Below, one piece after another: positions 1-11,347 of a DNA stretch of 64,000 bases. The stretch spans positions 458,600 through 522,599 of the forward strand of contig CAMYOK010000006.1 in assembly GCA_947259995.1 (NCBI GenBank), read 5' to 3'. The position numbers were made by a program, and so were the translations under genes. The notes below the pieces were generated by a model, which searched no databases, was not told the DNA's origin, and saw only the letters and a list, made by a program, of their open reading frames with translations. The DNA is from an uncultured Pseudomonadales bacterium. Lineage in GTDB: Bacteria > Pseudomonadota > Gammaproteobacteria > Pseudomonadales > Pseudohongiellaceae. Every line of letters begins with the position of its first letter. Within the stretch, counting starts at the first letter, position 1.

Positions 1-2
1 TT

Positions 3-215
3 GCAGAGACTCAGGGCTTAGTAGGGGACGTCAGTAAGGTGCACCAAGCCCGTGCGGAGTATTTTGTCTTGGTTGGAGACTTTAGAAGTGCTTCCGAGCA
101 GCTCAGTTATGCGCTGCGCATTGAGTCAGACAAAGAGAATAATGGCCCGCTCATCGCTAAGCTACGTCAACGCTCGCGCGATGTTGAGCAATTAGAGCGC
201 AATTCACGCTACTAG
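3..215 (+). CDS. M48-family metalloprotease, C-terminal fragment
   Basis: The window opens inside this gene; about 70 C-terminal residues are visible, ending in TAG at 213-215. They read as a tetratricopeptide-like tail ([20 protein letters not shown], then a second helix pair ending [10 protein letters not shown]), which matches the end of BepA/YfgC-type periplasmic M48 proteases that act in outer-membrane protein quality control. The HExxH zinc site would lie upstream of the window. The stop overlaps the nadA stop on the other strand: the palindrome CTAG at 212-215 supplies both TAG codons. The family assignment rests on the tail only, so it is less certain than for complete genes. Confidence 0.75.
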   Translation, partial: AETQGLVGDVSKVHQARAEYFVLVGDFRSASEQLSYALRIESDKENNGPLIAKLRQRSRDVEQLERNSRY

Positions 216-1297
216 GCCTTGCCGGTCACCTTCAATTTATGCGACGCCGAGAAGTCCAACATACGCTGCAGTGGCCGCATTGCTTTCTCAGCTAGTTCGC
301 GGTCGACGCTTACTTGATTAGACCCCTGTTTTAGCGACTCATAAAGGTTTTCTAGCGAGTTCATTGCCATCCACGGGCAATGGGCGCAGCTTCGACAAGT
401 CGCATCGTTGCCGGCCGTTGGCGCGACAAGAAACTGCTTATTCGGAGCCAACTGCTGCAGTTTGTAGAAAATCCCTTTGTCGGTCGCCACAATAAATGAC
501 TCATTAGGCATATTGACCGCCGCGTTGATAATCTGTGTCGTAGAGCCTACAACGTCGGCGATCTCTAGCACCGAATCGGGTGACTCAGGGTGAGCCAATA
601 TCGCCGCTTCTGGATGGACTGCCTGCAGATCAAGCAAGCCCTGGGCCTTGAACTCTTCATGCACAATACAGGCACCATCCCATAACAACATATCGGCACC
701 CGTTTTTTTCTGGATATAGCCCCCTAAATGCTTATCGGGCGCCCAGATAATTTTCTTACCCTGTGCGCTTAAGTGCTCAATTACATCGACTGCGATGCTC
801 GAGGTCACTACCCAGTCCGCGCGTGCTTTGACTGCTGCAGACGTATTGGCATACACCACGACTTCTCTGTCTGGATGCGCATCACAAAAAGCGGAAAACT
901 CGTCAATAGGACAGGCAAGGTCGAGTGAGCAAGTGGCTTGTACGGTTGGCATCAACACCGTTTTATTAGGGCTTAGGATACTCGCAGTCTCACCCATGAA
1001 TCGCACGCCAGCCACGACGAGAGTTGACTCTTTGGCATCACGACCAAAACGCGCCATCTCAAGGGAGTCGGAAATAAAGCCGCCGCTCTCCTCCGCCAGC
1101 TCTTGAATCAAGGCATCGGTGTAATAATGCGCAACGAGTACGGCGTCTTTTTCTATTAACAAACGTTTGATACGCGCCTTATAGTCTGCGATTTTCTCCG
1201 CATCCATTTGCGCCGGCATTTTGATCGCAGCCAAATGCTCTTTAACAAGCTTGGTATCGGCTGCAAGTGATGATACTGATTCAGGTGTTTTAGACAT
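212..1297 (-). CDS. nadA: Quinolinate synthase NadA
   Basis: This 361-residue protein condenses iminoaspartate with dihydroxyacetone phosphate to quinolinate in de novo NAD synthesis, in the cytoplasm. The length and the [4Fe-4S] ligands fit: Cys123, Cys210 and Cys307 sit exactly ten residues beyond the E. coli ligands Cys113, Cys200 and Cys297. The last ligand lies in a [13 protein letters not shown] segment. The [10 protein letters not shown] motif near residue 56 and the MGETA and HPE motifs of the triplicated fold are present. The ATG at 1295-1297 is the first plausible start. The gene converges on the M48 protease gene, with the two stops interlocked. No nadB or nadC is in the window. 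Confidence 0.96.
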   Translation of the reverse strand: MSKTPESVSSLAADTKLVKEHLAAIKMPAQMDAEKIADYKARIKRLLIEKDAVLVAHYYTDALIQELAEESGGFISDSLEMARFGRDAKESTLVVAGVRFMGETASILSPNKTVLMPTVQATCSLDLACPIDEFSAFCDAHPDREVVVYANTSAAVKARADWVVTSSIAVDVIEHLSAQGKKIIWAPDKHLGGYIQKKTGADMLLWDGACIVHEEFKAQGLLDLQAVHPEAAILAHPESPDSVLEIADVVGSTTQIINAAVNMPNESFIVATDKGIFYKLQQLAPNKQFLVAPTAGNDATCRSCAHCPWMAMNSLENLYESLKQGSNQVSVDRELAEKAMRPLQRMLDFSASHKLKVTGKA

Positions 1298-1399
1298 ACG
1301 CTAGTCTTAGAAAGCTCTCGCCTAGTTGTGAACAAAATAGTAAGGTCGCGATATTACACCCCTTAATTATACATTGGAAATATTCAAAGGAAGCACGCA

Positions 1400-2374
1400 A
1401 TGCCAAAAGCAATTGTCATCGAGAAAACCGGCGACGCCGATGCCATGCAACTACAGGACGTAAAAGTCGCTAAACCACGAAAAGGGCAAGTCACTGTTCG
1501 TGCTACGGCTATTGGGGTTAACTTCATCGACATCTATCAGCGCACGGGCCTTTACCCGGTCCCTACCCCTTTCACTCCGGGTGGTGAACTTTGTGGGATT
1601 GTCGAAGCCGTGGGCGCAGGCGTGAGTGATTTTAAGATTGGCGATCGCGTGGCTTGTGGCACTGCGGGCACAGGATGTTATGCCGAGAAAGTGAATCTCG
1701 ATGCCGGCTTGCTAGTCAAAGTCCCTAAAAACATCAGCGATGAGGTCGCTGCGGCCATGATGCTCAAAGGCATGACTGTGCAGTACCTTATTCGGCAGAT
1801 CTATAAAGTTAAAAAAGGCGACACCATTTTAGTCCATGCCGCCGCTGGCGGTGTTGGCCTCATTCTTTGTCAGTGGGCAAAATCTTTAGGCGCCACGGTC
1901 ATTGGTACCGTCAGCTCTGCCGCCAAAGCAAAACTCGCCAAAGCCAATGGTTGTGATTATCCGATCAATTATACGCAAGTAGATTTTGTGAAACGCGTAA
2001 AAAGCATTACTAAAGGTGCCATGTTGCCAGTAGTGTTCGACTCAATTGGTAAGGACACTTTTCCCGCCTCTTTAGATTGCTTGCATAAACGCGGGCTGTT
2101 TGTGACCTATGGTAATGCATCTGGCCCCGTGCCTGCTTTCCCACCGGCCTTGCTCGCGCAAAAAGGCTCCTTGCTCATGACCCGCCCTACTCTGTTTAGT
2201 TTTGTGAGCACACCAGAGGAATTGCGAAAAGTCGCAGGTGACCTAATGAAGGTGATTAAATCTGGTGCGGTAAAAATCGATGTCTCTCACCGTTATGCGC
2301 TAAAGGATGCTGCACAAGCGCATAAAGATCTCGCCGCGCGCAAAACCACCGGCTCCATTGTGCTAATCCCCTAA
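1400..2374 (+). CDS. qor: Quinone oxidoreductase, zinc-free MDR family (Qor-like)
   Basis: A 324-residue medium-chain dehydrogenase/reductase of the NADPH:quinone reductase type, predicted to reduce quinones or reactive enones in the cytoplasm. The N-terminal GroES-like half carries the GVNFIDIYQRTGLYP segment typical of Qor. A Rossmann nucleotide-binding loop AAGGVG lies at residues 148-153. No structural or catalytic zinc cysteine set is seen, which separates it from alcohol dehydrogenases. A ribosome site AAAGGA lies nine bases before the ATG. gdhA follows 39 bp downstream on the same strand. The exact substrate cannot be read from the sequence. Confidence 0.9.
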   Translation: MPKAIVIEKTGDADAMQLQDVKVAKPRKGQVTVRATAIGVNFIDIYQRTGLYPVPTPFTPGGELCGIVEAVGAGVSDFKIGDRVACGTAGTGCYAEKVNLDAGLLVKVPKNISDEVAAAMMLKGMTVQYLIRQIYKVKKGDTILVHAAAGGVGLILCQWAKSLGATVIGTVSSAAKAKLAKANGCDYPINYTQVDFVKRVKSITKGAMLPVVFDSIGKDTFPASLDCLHKRGLFVTYGNASGPVPAFPPALLAQKGSLLMTRPTLFSFVSTPEELRKVAGDLMKVIKSGAVKIDVSHRYALKDAAQAHKDLAARKTTGSIVLIP

Positions 2375-2404
2375 CGACATAGCCCTAAACGTATTTAACC
2401 GTAG

Positions 2405-4819
<2,415 letters not shown>

Positions 4820-4823
<4 letters not shown>

Positions 4824-5449
4824 GCCTTGCGTCGATCTTTGCGGCGTTTTCTACGCTGCTTCACTATTGCCTTTGGTGTGCAGTGGAAACTCAGCTCAGA
4901 CTTTCCTATACGCAGCGCTCGAGCATTTTTTGTAGCTGTCTCTTGCGTTATCTGCATTTCCACGGTGACATTGAACTCAGCAGCACTGGCGATTTTACGG
5001 CGCAACTCGTTTCTGACTTCTTCGGCATTTTTCACTGTGTAGCTTGCCGCACCATAACAAGGTCGCAAGAACTTATAGGAGAATTTTCTACAGACAACTT
5101 CATATTCACTGCCACAAATATTGAAGAGGAAAACTCCAGCTGCCACTTCACTATTTCCAAGCAAGGCGGCGCCTGCCATAGCCTTGTAGAAATTACGATT
5201 GCCACGTTTGAATGGAAGCGTCGCGACGTATTCGTCAGAACCTAAGTGTCGAACCGAGATACCGCTTCTAAAAACCAAGGGGAACCAAATGAACGAGCAC
5301 ACGCGGTGCCAAAAATTACTGCGACTACTTAGCTTAGTGATCTGCGCTTCCAAGCGCTCCCATCGCGTCATAGATGAGCCACTAGGCGAGTCACTAGATG
5401 AGGAATTTATGAGAAGAGTTTTCAATTGCACCTCAGAAAAGTTATTCAT
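4820..5449 (-). CDS. DUF4442-like hotdog-fold protein (putative thioesterase relative)
   Basis: About 209 residues from the ATG at 5447-5449; an in-frame GTG at 5471-5473 would add eight residues but starts only 14 bp beyond the tRNA-Lys terminator. The central part (FPLVFRSGISVRHLGSDEY followed by RGNRNFYKAMAGAALLGNSE) fits the DUF4442/YiiD-C hotdog group, where an N-R-N-Y/F motif precedes the long central helix. The C-terminus is very basic (KQRRKRRKDRRKA). No catalytic acidic residue of known thioesterases can be assigned. It is coupled by ATGA overlap to the downstream membrane protein. The family call is by pattern only. Confidence 0.65.
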
Positions 5450-5487
5450 GCCACTAATTTCTAAAGTGCACACAGATTTACAGACAC

Positions 5488-5511
5488 AAAAAAGCCCTCG
5501 CTAGGAGGGCT
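5488..5511 (-). terminator. Intrinsic terminator after tRNA-Lys
   Basis: On the minus strand, AGCCCTC and GAGGGCT form a 7-bp stem around a 5-base loop, followed by a run of six to seven T. It lies about 30 bp past the tRNA-Lys gene in the direction of transcription, so it should end the tRNA transcript before the hotdog-protein gene. Confidence 0.85.
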
Positions 5512-5539
5512 TATTGCTTACTTGCCGAAGCAAGGAATT

Positions 5540-5615
5540 TGGTGGGTCGTGAGTGACTCGAACACTCGACCAATTGGTTAAAAGCCAACTGCTCTACCGA
5601 CTGAGCTAACGACCC
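5540..5615 (-). tRNA. tRNA-Lys(TTT)
   Basis: A 76-base cloverleaf on the minus strand: acceptor GGGTCGT paired with ACGACCC, D-arm with AGCTCAGTCGGTAGAGC, anticodon stem TTGGC/CCAA around loop CTTTTAA (anticodon TTT), and T-arm with GTTCGAGTC. CCA is encoded at 5540-5542. Its place just after queC on the same strand follows Pseudomonas-like gene order. Confidence 0.97.
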
Positions 5616-5630
5616 GTAAACGAGGGCGAC

Positions 5631-5658
5631 ATAGTACTATCATCAGCGAAAAAGACAA
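5631..5658 (-). promoter_or_regulatory. Sigma-70 promoter for tRNA-Lys
   Basis: On the minus strand TTGTCT (5653-5658) and TACTAT (5631-5636) are separated by 16 bp, about 15 bp before the mature tRNA 5' end. The bases after the -10 are GC-rich (GTCGCCCTCG), as expected for a stringently controlled stable-RNA promoter. Confidence 0.65.
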
Positions 5659-5694
5659 GTCTTTTATGACAAAAAAGTCATTAAAAAGCGCTTC

Positions 5695-6387
5695 TTAGCA
5701 ATAGCGTGTTGGGTCTTGCCCACCGGCCTGCGCAAAGCCCTTGGCGCGGAAGCGGCAGCTATCGCAGCGACCACAGGCACGGCCCTGCTCATCGGCTTGG
5801 TAACACGAGACGGTCAATGAGTAATCTACCCCTAGCGCAAGCCCTCTTGCGATGATCTGAGCCTTGCTCAAGGTGATTAAGGGCACTTCGATCTTCAAGC
5901 TCGCGCCCTCGATTGCAGACTTCGTCGCTAAGTTTGCCATTTTCTCGAAGGCTGCGATAAATTCTGGACGACAATCGGGGTATCCTGAGTAATCACGAGC
6001 ATTCACACCGATAAAGATTGTTTGAGCCTCTACAACCTCTGCTAGGGCCATGGCATAAGACAGAAACACGGTATTGCGCGCTGGCACATAGGTCGTTGGA
6101 ATACCACTGGACTCCTCTTCTGGGACAGCCATAGTAGTATCCGTTAAAGAAGACCCCCCCAACGCCCCTATCCCTAGCGGAATAACAGAATGCTGTTCTA
6201 CTGCAAATGCACTGGCGACTGCCTTGGCCGCCTGCAGCTCACTTGCCGATCGTTGGCCGTAATCGAAGCTTAACGCATAGACCTTATACCCTTCGGCCTT
6301 TGCTATGGCCAAACACGTTGTAGAGTCTAAGCCCCCAGAAAGCAGCACAACGGCATTTTTCGGCGATGTGTCTTGGCTTGCACTCAA
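5695..6387 (-). CDS. queC: 7-cyano-7-deazaguanine synthase QueC
   Basis: A 230-residue ATP-dependent enzyme that converts 7-carboxy-7-deazaguanine to preQ0 in queuosine biosynthesis. The PP-loop ATP site SGGLDS is at residues 17-22. The zinc-binding cysteines are at 195, 205, 208 and 211 (pattern C-x9-C-x2-C-x2-C). The start is TTG: no ATG precedes the conserved [10 protein letters not shown] strand closely, and AAGGAG sits six bases before this TTG. It follows queE on the same strand with a 27-bp gap, so the two preceding and following steps of the pathway are co-transcribed. Confidence 0.95.
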   Translation of the reverse strand: MSASQDTSPKNAVVLLSGGLDSTTCLAIAKAEGYKVYALSFDYGQRSASELQAAKAVASAFAVEQHSVIPLGIGALGGSSLTDTTMAVPEEESSGIPTTYVPARNTVFLSYAMALAEVVEAQTIFIGVNARDYSGYPDCRPEFIAAFEKMANLATKSAIEGASLKIEVPLITLSKAQIIARGLALGVDYSLTVSCYQADEQGRACGRCDSCRFRAKGFAQAGGQDPTRYC

Positions 6388-6414
6388 AGCACGCTCCTTC
6401 GAATTGAATTCATG

Positions 6415-7068
6415 TCAATGTCCTGGCTTGTCGCCCCAAATATGTTTATGCAATTGCAATTGCATACGTACATCCACGCGATCTTGCAAAATCCAGTCGG
6501 CCAGCTCTCGATAGCTTAATTGTTCGAAGCTTGGCGAGAACAGCACCTCTGCAACGCGGTTGCGTAAATCGAATTGGTCGGTCTTTGCCTTCGCCCAATC
6601 GAAGTCACCGCGATCACAGATCACAAACTTGACCTGATCGGAGGCCTTTAGAAACTTGATATTGCTCTCTAAGTTTTTGTCGCACTCCCCTGATGCCGGA
6701 GTCTTGAGATCGAGGATCGTCACGACACGCGCATCGACTTTCTCTATCGACATTGCCCCACTGGTCTCCAAAGACACGGTATAACCGCGCTCGCACAATG
6801 CCTCTAACAGAGCAATGCACTCGGGTTGCGCTAAGGGCTCGCCACCGGTCACCGTAATGTATTTTGCCGCATAGGAGTCTACTTGTGCCAAGATCTCGTC
6901 CAAAGCCATTACAGTGCCTTTATGGAAGGCATAGGCGGTATCGCAGTAACTACAGCGCAACGGGCAGCCGGTTAGCCGCACGAATACCGTAGGGAGACCC
7001 ACAGTAGTGGTTTCTCCTTGTAGGGAAAAAAAGATTTCATTAATACGCAGTGAAGGCGAGTGTTCCAT
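6415..7068 (-). CDS. queE: 7-carboxy-7-deazaguanine synthase QueE
   Basis: A 217-residue radical SAM enzyme that contracts 6-carboxytetrahydropterin to 7-carboxy-7-deazaguanine, the step before QueC. The cluster cysteines are Cys35, Cys39 and Cys42 (GCPLRCSYCDTAY, the standard CxxxCxxC spacing). The GGEPLAQ motif for SAM binding lies near residue 96. The N-terminal INEIFFSLQGET strand typical of QueE is intact. The gene lies between cpoB and queC. QueD is not in the window. Confidence 0.95.
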   Translation of the reverse strand: MEHSPSLRINEIFFSLQGETTTVGLPTVFVRLTGCPLRCSYCDTAYAFHKGTVMALDEILAQVDSYAAKYITVTGGEPLAQPECIALLEALCERGYTVSLETSGAMSIEKVDARVVTILDLKTPASGECDKNLESNIKFLKASDQVKFVICDRGDFDWAKAKTDQFDLRNRVAEVLFSPSFEQLSYRELADWILQDRVDVRMQLQLHKHIWGDKPGH

Positions 7069-7134
7069 AGAGGCTCGAAGGCAGTAAAAGAGGTAATAAC
7101 GTGAGAGGCTTGGCGCGGTATCGCTAGGCGAATA

Positions 7135-8097
7135 TTAATTCATGGCGCGCATATATATATCTGCGAGATTGGCAGCAGATGTATTGGGGTAGCGCGATTG
7201 CACTTGGCGCAAGAGCTGTCGTGCGCGATCGATATTACCCAATTTATCGTACACAGTGCCCAATGAATACATCGCATCATCAACCTTACGGCCATCTGGG
7301 TACTGCGTCACAATGACCTCGAAGGCATCACGTGCTTCGTTGAGCATTGCGAGATTCACATAGGCCTGCCCTTTCCAATAATAGGCATTGGTCACGAAAC
7401 GGCCATTAGGATACATATTGAGGTACTGATCAAATTCGTTCACAGCGCGTTGATACTCTTCTTCCTGCAACAGCGAGTCTAATGCCACTTGATACTGTTG
7501 TTGCTCAGAGAGCACTGTGGGCTGCAGACTCGGCGCGGTGTTATTAATGCTATTAGCCGCAATACTGTTGTTCGCAGGCAGCGAATTTGCCGCATTGGAT
7601 ATTGCCGGAGCAACCGCTGTCGGCGACACAGTGTTTGGTGTTGGCGTACTCGCGGCCTGCAGCGGGCTAGACGTGCTAGCGCCTGACTGTGTAGACGGCA
7701 GCGGAGCAACAGCACCTGGCGCTTGCCCAGGAACTGTTTGAGAAACTGTCGGATTAGGCATCGGCGCTGAGGTGGCCGGTGCTGCCGAGGAAAGCGAAGA
7801 TAGTCGAGAATCGAGATCGGTATAGCGATCGAGAGATTCGCGTTGCAAATTGCGCAATTCGTAAGCTTGTTCTTCAACCAAGCCACGAAGGGTTTCGAGT
7901 TCAGAGCGCATTTCTCTAAACTGGTCGAGCAACATAACTAAAGCGTCATTAGAAGAAGCGCCGCCTGACTGCCCTCCTGTCGGAGTTTGGCCAGGCGTAA
8001 AAGGCTGAGCCTCTACAACTCCAGCAGCGCTCATAGCACCAGAGCTCAGCAGGGCTGCTGGCACGGCAATTAGGAACGCTGCTAAAGTGTGCTTCAT
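7135..8097 (-). CDS. cpoB: Cell division coordinator CpoB (YbgF), Tol-Pal system
   Basis: A 320-residue periplasmic protein that links Tol-Pal function to peptidoglycan synthesis during constriction. The signal peptide covers about residues 1-24 (hydrophobic run ending SGAMSAAG). A short coiled coil (about 54-95, LDQFREMRSELETLRGLVEE) should drive trimerisation. A Pro/Ser/Thr/Asn-rich linker of about 90 residues, longer than usual, follows, then three TPR units to the C-terminus (QYQVALDSLLQEEEYQRAVN onward). It is the last tol gene, 12 bp after pal. Confidence 0.93.
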   Translation of the reverse strand: MKHTLAAFLIAVPAALLSSGAMSAAGVVEAQPFTPGQTPTGGQSGGASSNDALVMLLDQFREMRSELETLRGLVEEQAYELRNLQRESLDRYTDLDSRLSSLSSAAPATSAPMPNPTVSQTVPGQAPGAVAPLPSTQSGASTSSPLQAASTPTPNTVSPTAVAPAISNAANSLPANNSIAANSINNTAPSLQPTVLSEQQQYQVALDSLLQEEEYQRAVNEFDQYLNMYPNGRFVTNAYYWKGQAYVNLAMLNEARDAFEVIVTQYPDGRKVDDAMYSLGTVYDKLGNIDRARQLLRQVQSRYPNTSAANLADIYMRAMN

Positions 8098-8109
8098 TTA
8101 ATACTAGCC

Positions 8110-8634
8110 TTACTTGATTTCAACACGACGGTTCAAACGGTAAGACGACTCTGATTGTCCAGTGTTTGCTGGACGCTCTTCACCGTAGCTAACCGTTTCG
8201 ATTTGCGACAACGACGCACCGTTCACTACTAGGTAGTCACGGATGCTGTTCGCTCGACGCTCACCAAGAGCCAAGTTGTATTCGCGTGTACCGCGCTCAT
8301 CCGCGTGACCTTCTAAGCGAATTCGACGACTGGAGTTTGCAGCGAGGTTACGACCGTGAATAGCTAGAACGTCGCGATCGGATGCCATAAACTCAGACAC
8401 ATCGAAATCGAAGTAGAACACGGTAGTATTTAACGCGGCAGCTTCCATGCGCTGTTGAGCTTCACGCTCACGAGCCAGACGCTCAGCTTCCGCACGCTGT
8501 GCAGCTGCAGTAGTCGCATCGATACCAGAAGTATCTGCTTCTACAGGTGCTGCCATTTCTTCGTCGCCAGTCGAGCTACAGGCTGCAACGCCCATGATCG
8601 ATAACGCAAGGATTGTTGTTCTGAAAAATTTCAT
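8110..8634 (-). CDS. pal: Peptidoglycan-associated lipoprotein Pal
   Basis: An outer-membrane lipoprotein that binds peptidoglycan and TolB. The start used is the ATG at 8632-8634, giving a signal sequence with lipobox VAAC and acylated Cys19; a TTG 48 bp upstream would bury that signal. The mature N-terminus is an Ala/Glu/Arg-rich helix. The OmpA-like domain follows, with the FYFDFD strand and the diaminopimelate-binding region LEGHADERGTREYNLALGERR. Length 174 aa is normal. tolB lies 76 bp upstream and cpoB 12 bp downstream. Confidence 0.95.
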   Translation of the reverse strand: MKFFRTTILALSIMGVAACSSTGDEEMAAPVEADTSGIDATTAAAQRAEAERLAREREAQQRMEAAALNTTVFYFDFDVSEFMASDRDVLAIHGRNLAANSSRRIRLEGHADERGTREYNLALGERRANSIRDYLVVNGASLSQIETVSYGEERPANTGQSESSYRLNRRVEIK

Positions 8635-8710
8635 GCTGTGCGTACCCACTCTGCAAGTCCTCCGATAGGCTGATGCTATCAAATTTTCAAGTTTAATAAC
8701 TTTAGTAACT

Positions 8711-10018
8711 CTAATTTAAGAACGGCGACCAAGATGGTTCCCGAACATCGCCCTGCGCGGATGGTAAACGGAACTTTACACGTCCGTCAATGGAAACGGC
8801 GTCTAGGATGCCTCTTCCATTAACCTTTGTGGCAAACATGATCATACTTCCGTTTGGTGCCACGCTGGGAGATTCGTCTAGTGAAGTGTCAGTAAGGGTG
8901 ATGACCCGCTGCGTCTCGATGTTGAAAATAGCGATGCTATAGCTATTATCTTGGCGGGTGTCACGTCTGACGTGGACAAGATTCTTACCGTCCGGCAAGA
9001 AACGTCCCTTCGAGCAATAAAAGCAATCGAAGGTCAACCGCTCTGGGAAGCCTCCGGTAATTCCGACTTGATAAATTTGTGGCTGCCCTGTGCGATCCGA
9101 TGTAAAGAGCACTGAACGGCTATCGGCTGTCCAACTTGGCTCTGTCTCGGCGCGCGGGTGATCCGTCAAGCGAGTCAGTTGATTGGTCATTAAATCCATT
9201 ACATAGACGTCAGGGCTGCCATCTTTAGACAATACCATAGCTAATTTAGTGCCATCTGGCGACCACACTGGCGAGCTATTAATCCCGGGGAAGTCTGTAA
9301 TCTGCCGTCTCTCCCCTGTCGCAATCTCTTGAATATAGATGCGTGGCAGATTGGTCTCGAAAGACAAGTAAGCGATTTGGCGCCCATCGGGTGACCACGC
9401 AGGTGACATCAAAGGCTCTTGCGATTCCACCAACACCTGTGAGCGACGACCGTCGTAATCGGATTTTTCAATGCGGAAGTAAGTGAGCTCTGGTGAGATG
9501 AACTGCGCAGAGACATAGAGAATCTCTGTGGAGAAGGCACCACGAATGCCTGTGACTTGCTCAAACACCACATTGCTAATCTCGTGCGCGATATCACGCA
9601 GCTGATCAACACTGCCGGTTAATACTTCGCCAATGAGCTTTTGCTCACGCGCCACGTCGAAGAATTCATATTGCACTTGTACTAGCTGACTACCAGGCGA
9701 GTGCGTGATCTTGCCGACTAACAAGTAATCTTGGGCCAAGATGCGCCAATCACGAAAGAACACCTCTGCGGCTTCATCAGGCATGCTGAGCATATTGCCA
9801 GGGGGCAATGCGCGGAATTCACCCACTTGTTGTAAATCTGCAGAGACTACTGCGGCGACATCTTCGCTCAATGCGCTCGTGCCTTCCCATGAGAATGGGA
9901 CAACAGCGATTGGAATAGGGTTATCGACGCCTTGGGTAATTTCGATATTCAATTCTGCCGCTGTGACCATATTGGTCAGAATGAGCGTTAGCCAGAATAT
10001 GTGTCGCATTTTCCTCAT
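8711..10018 (-). CDS. tolB: Tol-Pal system beta-propeller protein TolB
   Basis: A 435-residue periplasmic protein that binds Pal and TolA. A signal peptide ends near residue 20 (MVTAAE). An N-terminal alpha/beta domain (VVSADLQQVGEFRALP) is followed by a six-bladed propeller whose blades carry WSPDGRQIAYLS, WSPDGTKLAMVLS and WTADSRSVLFTSD repeats. The start ATG shares one base with the tolA stop (TGATG), so translation is coupled. An ATG three codons further in is a possible alternative start. Confidence 0.95.
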   Translation of the reverse strand: MRKMRHIFWLTLILTNMVTAAELNIEITQGVDNPIPIAVVPFSWEGTSALSEDVAAVVSADLQQVGEFRALPPGNMLSMPDEAAEVFFRDWRILAQDYLLVGKITHSPGSQLVQVQYEFFDVAREQKLIGEVLTGSVDQLRDIAHEISNVVFEQVTGIRGAFSTEILYVSAQFISPELTYFRIEKSDYDGRRSQVLVESQEPLMSPAWSPDGRQIAYLSFETNLPRIYIQEIATGERRQITDFPGINSSPVWSPDGTKLAMVLSKDGSPDVYVMDLMTNQLTRLTDHPRAETEPSWTADSRSVLFTSDRTGQPQIYQVGITGGFPERLTFDCFYCSKGRFLPDGKNLVHVRRDTRQDNSYSIAIFNIETQRVITLTDTSLDESPSVAPNGSMIMFATKVNGRGILDAVSIDGRVKFRLPSAQGDVREPSWSPFLN

Positions 10019-10857
10019 CAGTTCAATAAATCCTGTGGTCTAAACGTTAACAAAAGGGTTCTGAAATTGCGGTCAAACATACGTATGTCCATGCCCTGCA
10101 ATTCTGTAAAACGGCGCACTCTTAGTACTGCCGACTCTGCCGCACGGTCGAAGGCGAAATCGCCACTTGACTGCACCACTTCTACCTCTAGCACGTCGCC
10201 CGTGGGCATCATGCGAATTCTCAACACGGCCACCATGCCGTTTCTGGCGCTTGGCGGACGTGACCAGTTCTGTTGCACTAGGTCGTGAATAATCGCCGAA
10301 TAGGCCATCACTCGCTCTGCTTCTGTTCTCGCGACCTCGGCAGCAGCTGACGCTTCGCGTTGGGCTTGTTCTTGTCGCGCTTGTTCTTGTCTTGCCGCTT
10401 CTTGCTGCGCGGCTAATTCTTGTTGCCGGCGTTGCTCTGCTTCACGGCGCTGTTGCTCTTCGCGCTGTCTTTGCTCTTGCACAACTCGCTGTTGTTCGGC
10501 CTGACGTCGTTCTTGTTCTTGGCGCTGCTGCACCACGGCACGCTCTTGGGCGGCCTGTTGTTCAGCCTCTTGCCTTTGCTGCTCCTGCACGCGTGCTGCT
10601 TCTGCTCGCGCTTGTTCTTGCCGGCGTTGCTCTTCGCGTCGCTGCTCTTGTACGCGTTGTGTTTCGCGTTGCTGTTGCAACTCAGCGTTTTTTTCCTGTG
10701 GGTTCTCTGCCACCAACAGCGCTTTCACTGATGGGGGGCGTACAATGTCGATCACTTCGGTGTTCGCCTGCTGAAAATAGAACAGCGCTAGCAGTACCAG
10801 CCCGTGAAAAAGCACGGACGCGATGATCGAAACTGGATAACCATTAAATACTCTCAC
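10018..10857 (-). CDS. tolA: Cell envelope protein TolA
   Basis: A 279-residue bitopic inner-membrane protein that links TolQR to TolB and Pal across the periplasm. One N-terminal transmembrane helix lies at about residues 8-30. A long helical domain rich in Gln, Glu, Arg and Ala follows (about 55-180), then a C-terminal TonB-like domain (IIHDLVQQNWSRPP to RTLLLTFRPQ). The start is GTG at 10855-10857. The gene lies 12 bp after tolR. The repetitive codons of the helical domain create long open frames on the opposite strand that are not genes. Confidence 0.94.
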   Translation of the reverse strand: MRVFNGYPVSIIASVLFHGLVLLALFYFQQANTEVIDIVRPPSVKALLVAENPQEKNAELQQQRETQRVQEQRREEQRRQEQARAEAARVQEQQRQEAEQQAAQERAVVQQRQEQERRQAEQQRVVQEQRQREEQQRREAEQRRQQELAAQQEAARQEQARQEQAQREASAAAEVARTEAERVMAYSAIIHDLVQQNWSRPPSARNGMVAVLRIRMMPTGDVLEVEVVQSSGDFAFDRAAESAVLRVRRFTELQGMDIRMFDRNFRTLLLTFRPQDLLN

Positions 10858-10869
10858 AGTGCAATTACA

Positions 10870-11304
10870 TTATTCCAAAGGTTTCGTGATCAAATTAGGG
10901 CTTGCGACACCTGCTGCCTGCAATACCGTCATCAAACTGATGAACGAGCTATAACTGCTATCGCCATCCCCTTCGACAAATACTTGAATCCGAGGATTCG
11001 CACTTACAATTCTTGCGACCTGATCGCCAACCACTTCTAGCGCTACAGGTTCTTGCTCATCTTCTTGAGTGCTTCCCAAGCTGATATAGAAGGCCTCATC
11101 CGAAGTAATCGAAATCACTAAAGTTTCCGCATTCTCATCAACATCCAATGGTTCGGAATTGGCTTCGGGCAAATCGACCTTCAAGCCTTGCTCTAATAAT
11201 GGCGCTGTCACCATGAATACAATCAAAAGCACTAGCATCACGTCAATGTAGGGCACCACATTGATTTCAGCTACGGGTTTACGACGCTTTTTAACTATTT
11301 CCAT
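10870..11304 (-). CDS. tolR: TolR, ExbD-family stator subunit
   Basis: A 144-residue inner-membrane protein with one transmembrane helix (about 18-38, [20 protein letters not shown]). The helix contains the conserved Asp of the proton channel shared with ExbD and MotB. The periplasmic part carries the DLPEA motif. With TolQ it converts proton flow into TolA movement. RBS GAGG lies just before the ATG. The gene lies 43 bp after tolQ. Confidence 0.95.
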   Translation of the reverse strand: MEIVKKRRKPVAEINVVPYIDVMLVLLIVFMVTAPLLEQGLKVDLPEANSEPLDVDENAETLVISITSDEAFYISLGSTQEDEQEPVALEVVGDQVARIVSANPRIQVFVEGDGDSSYSSFISLMTVLQAAGVASPNLITKPLE

Positions 11305-11347
11305 GCTGCCTCAACGACACTAGCAATAAAGACCTGATTTTTCACAC

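Noticed and set aside
10392..10826. Two open frames opposite tolA with Leu/Ala-rich hydrophobic products
   Set aside because: They mirror the Gln/Glu/Arg-rich helical domain of TolA read backwards and have no RBS.
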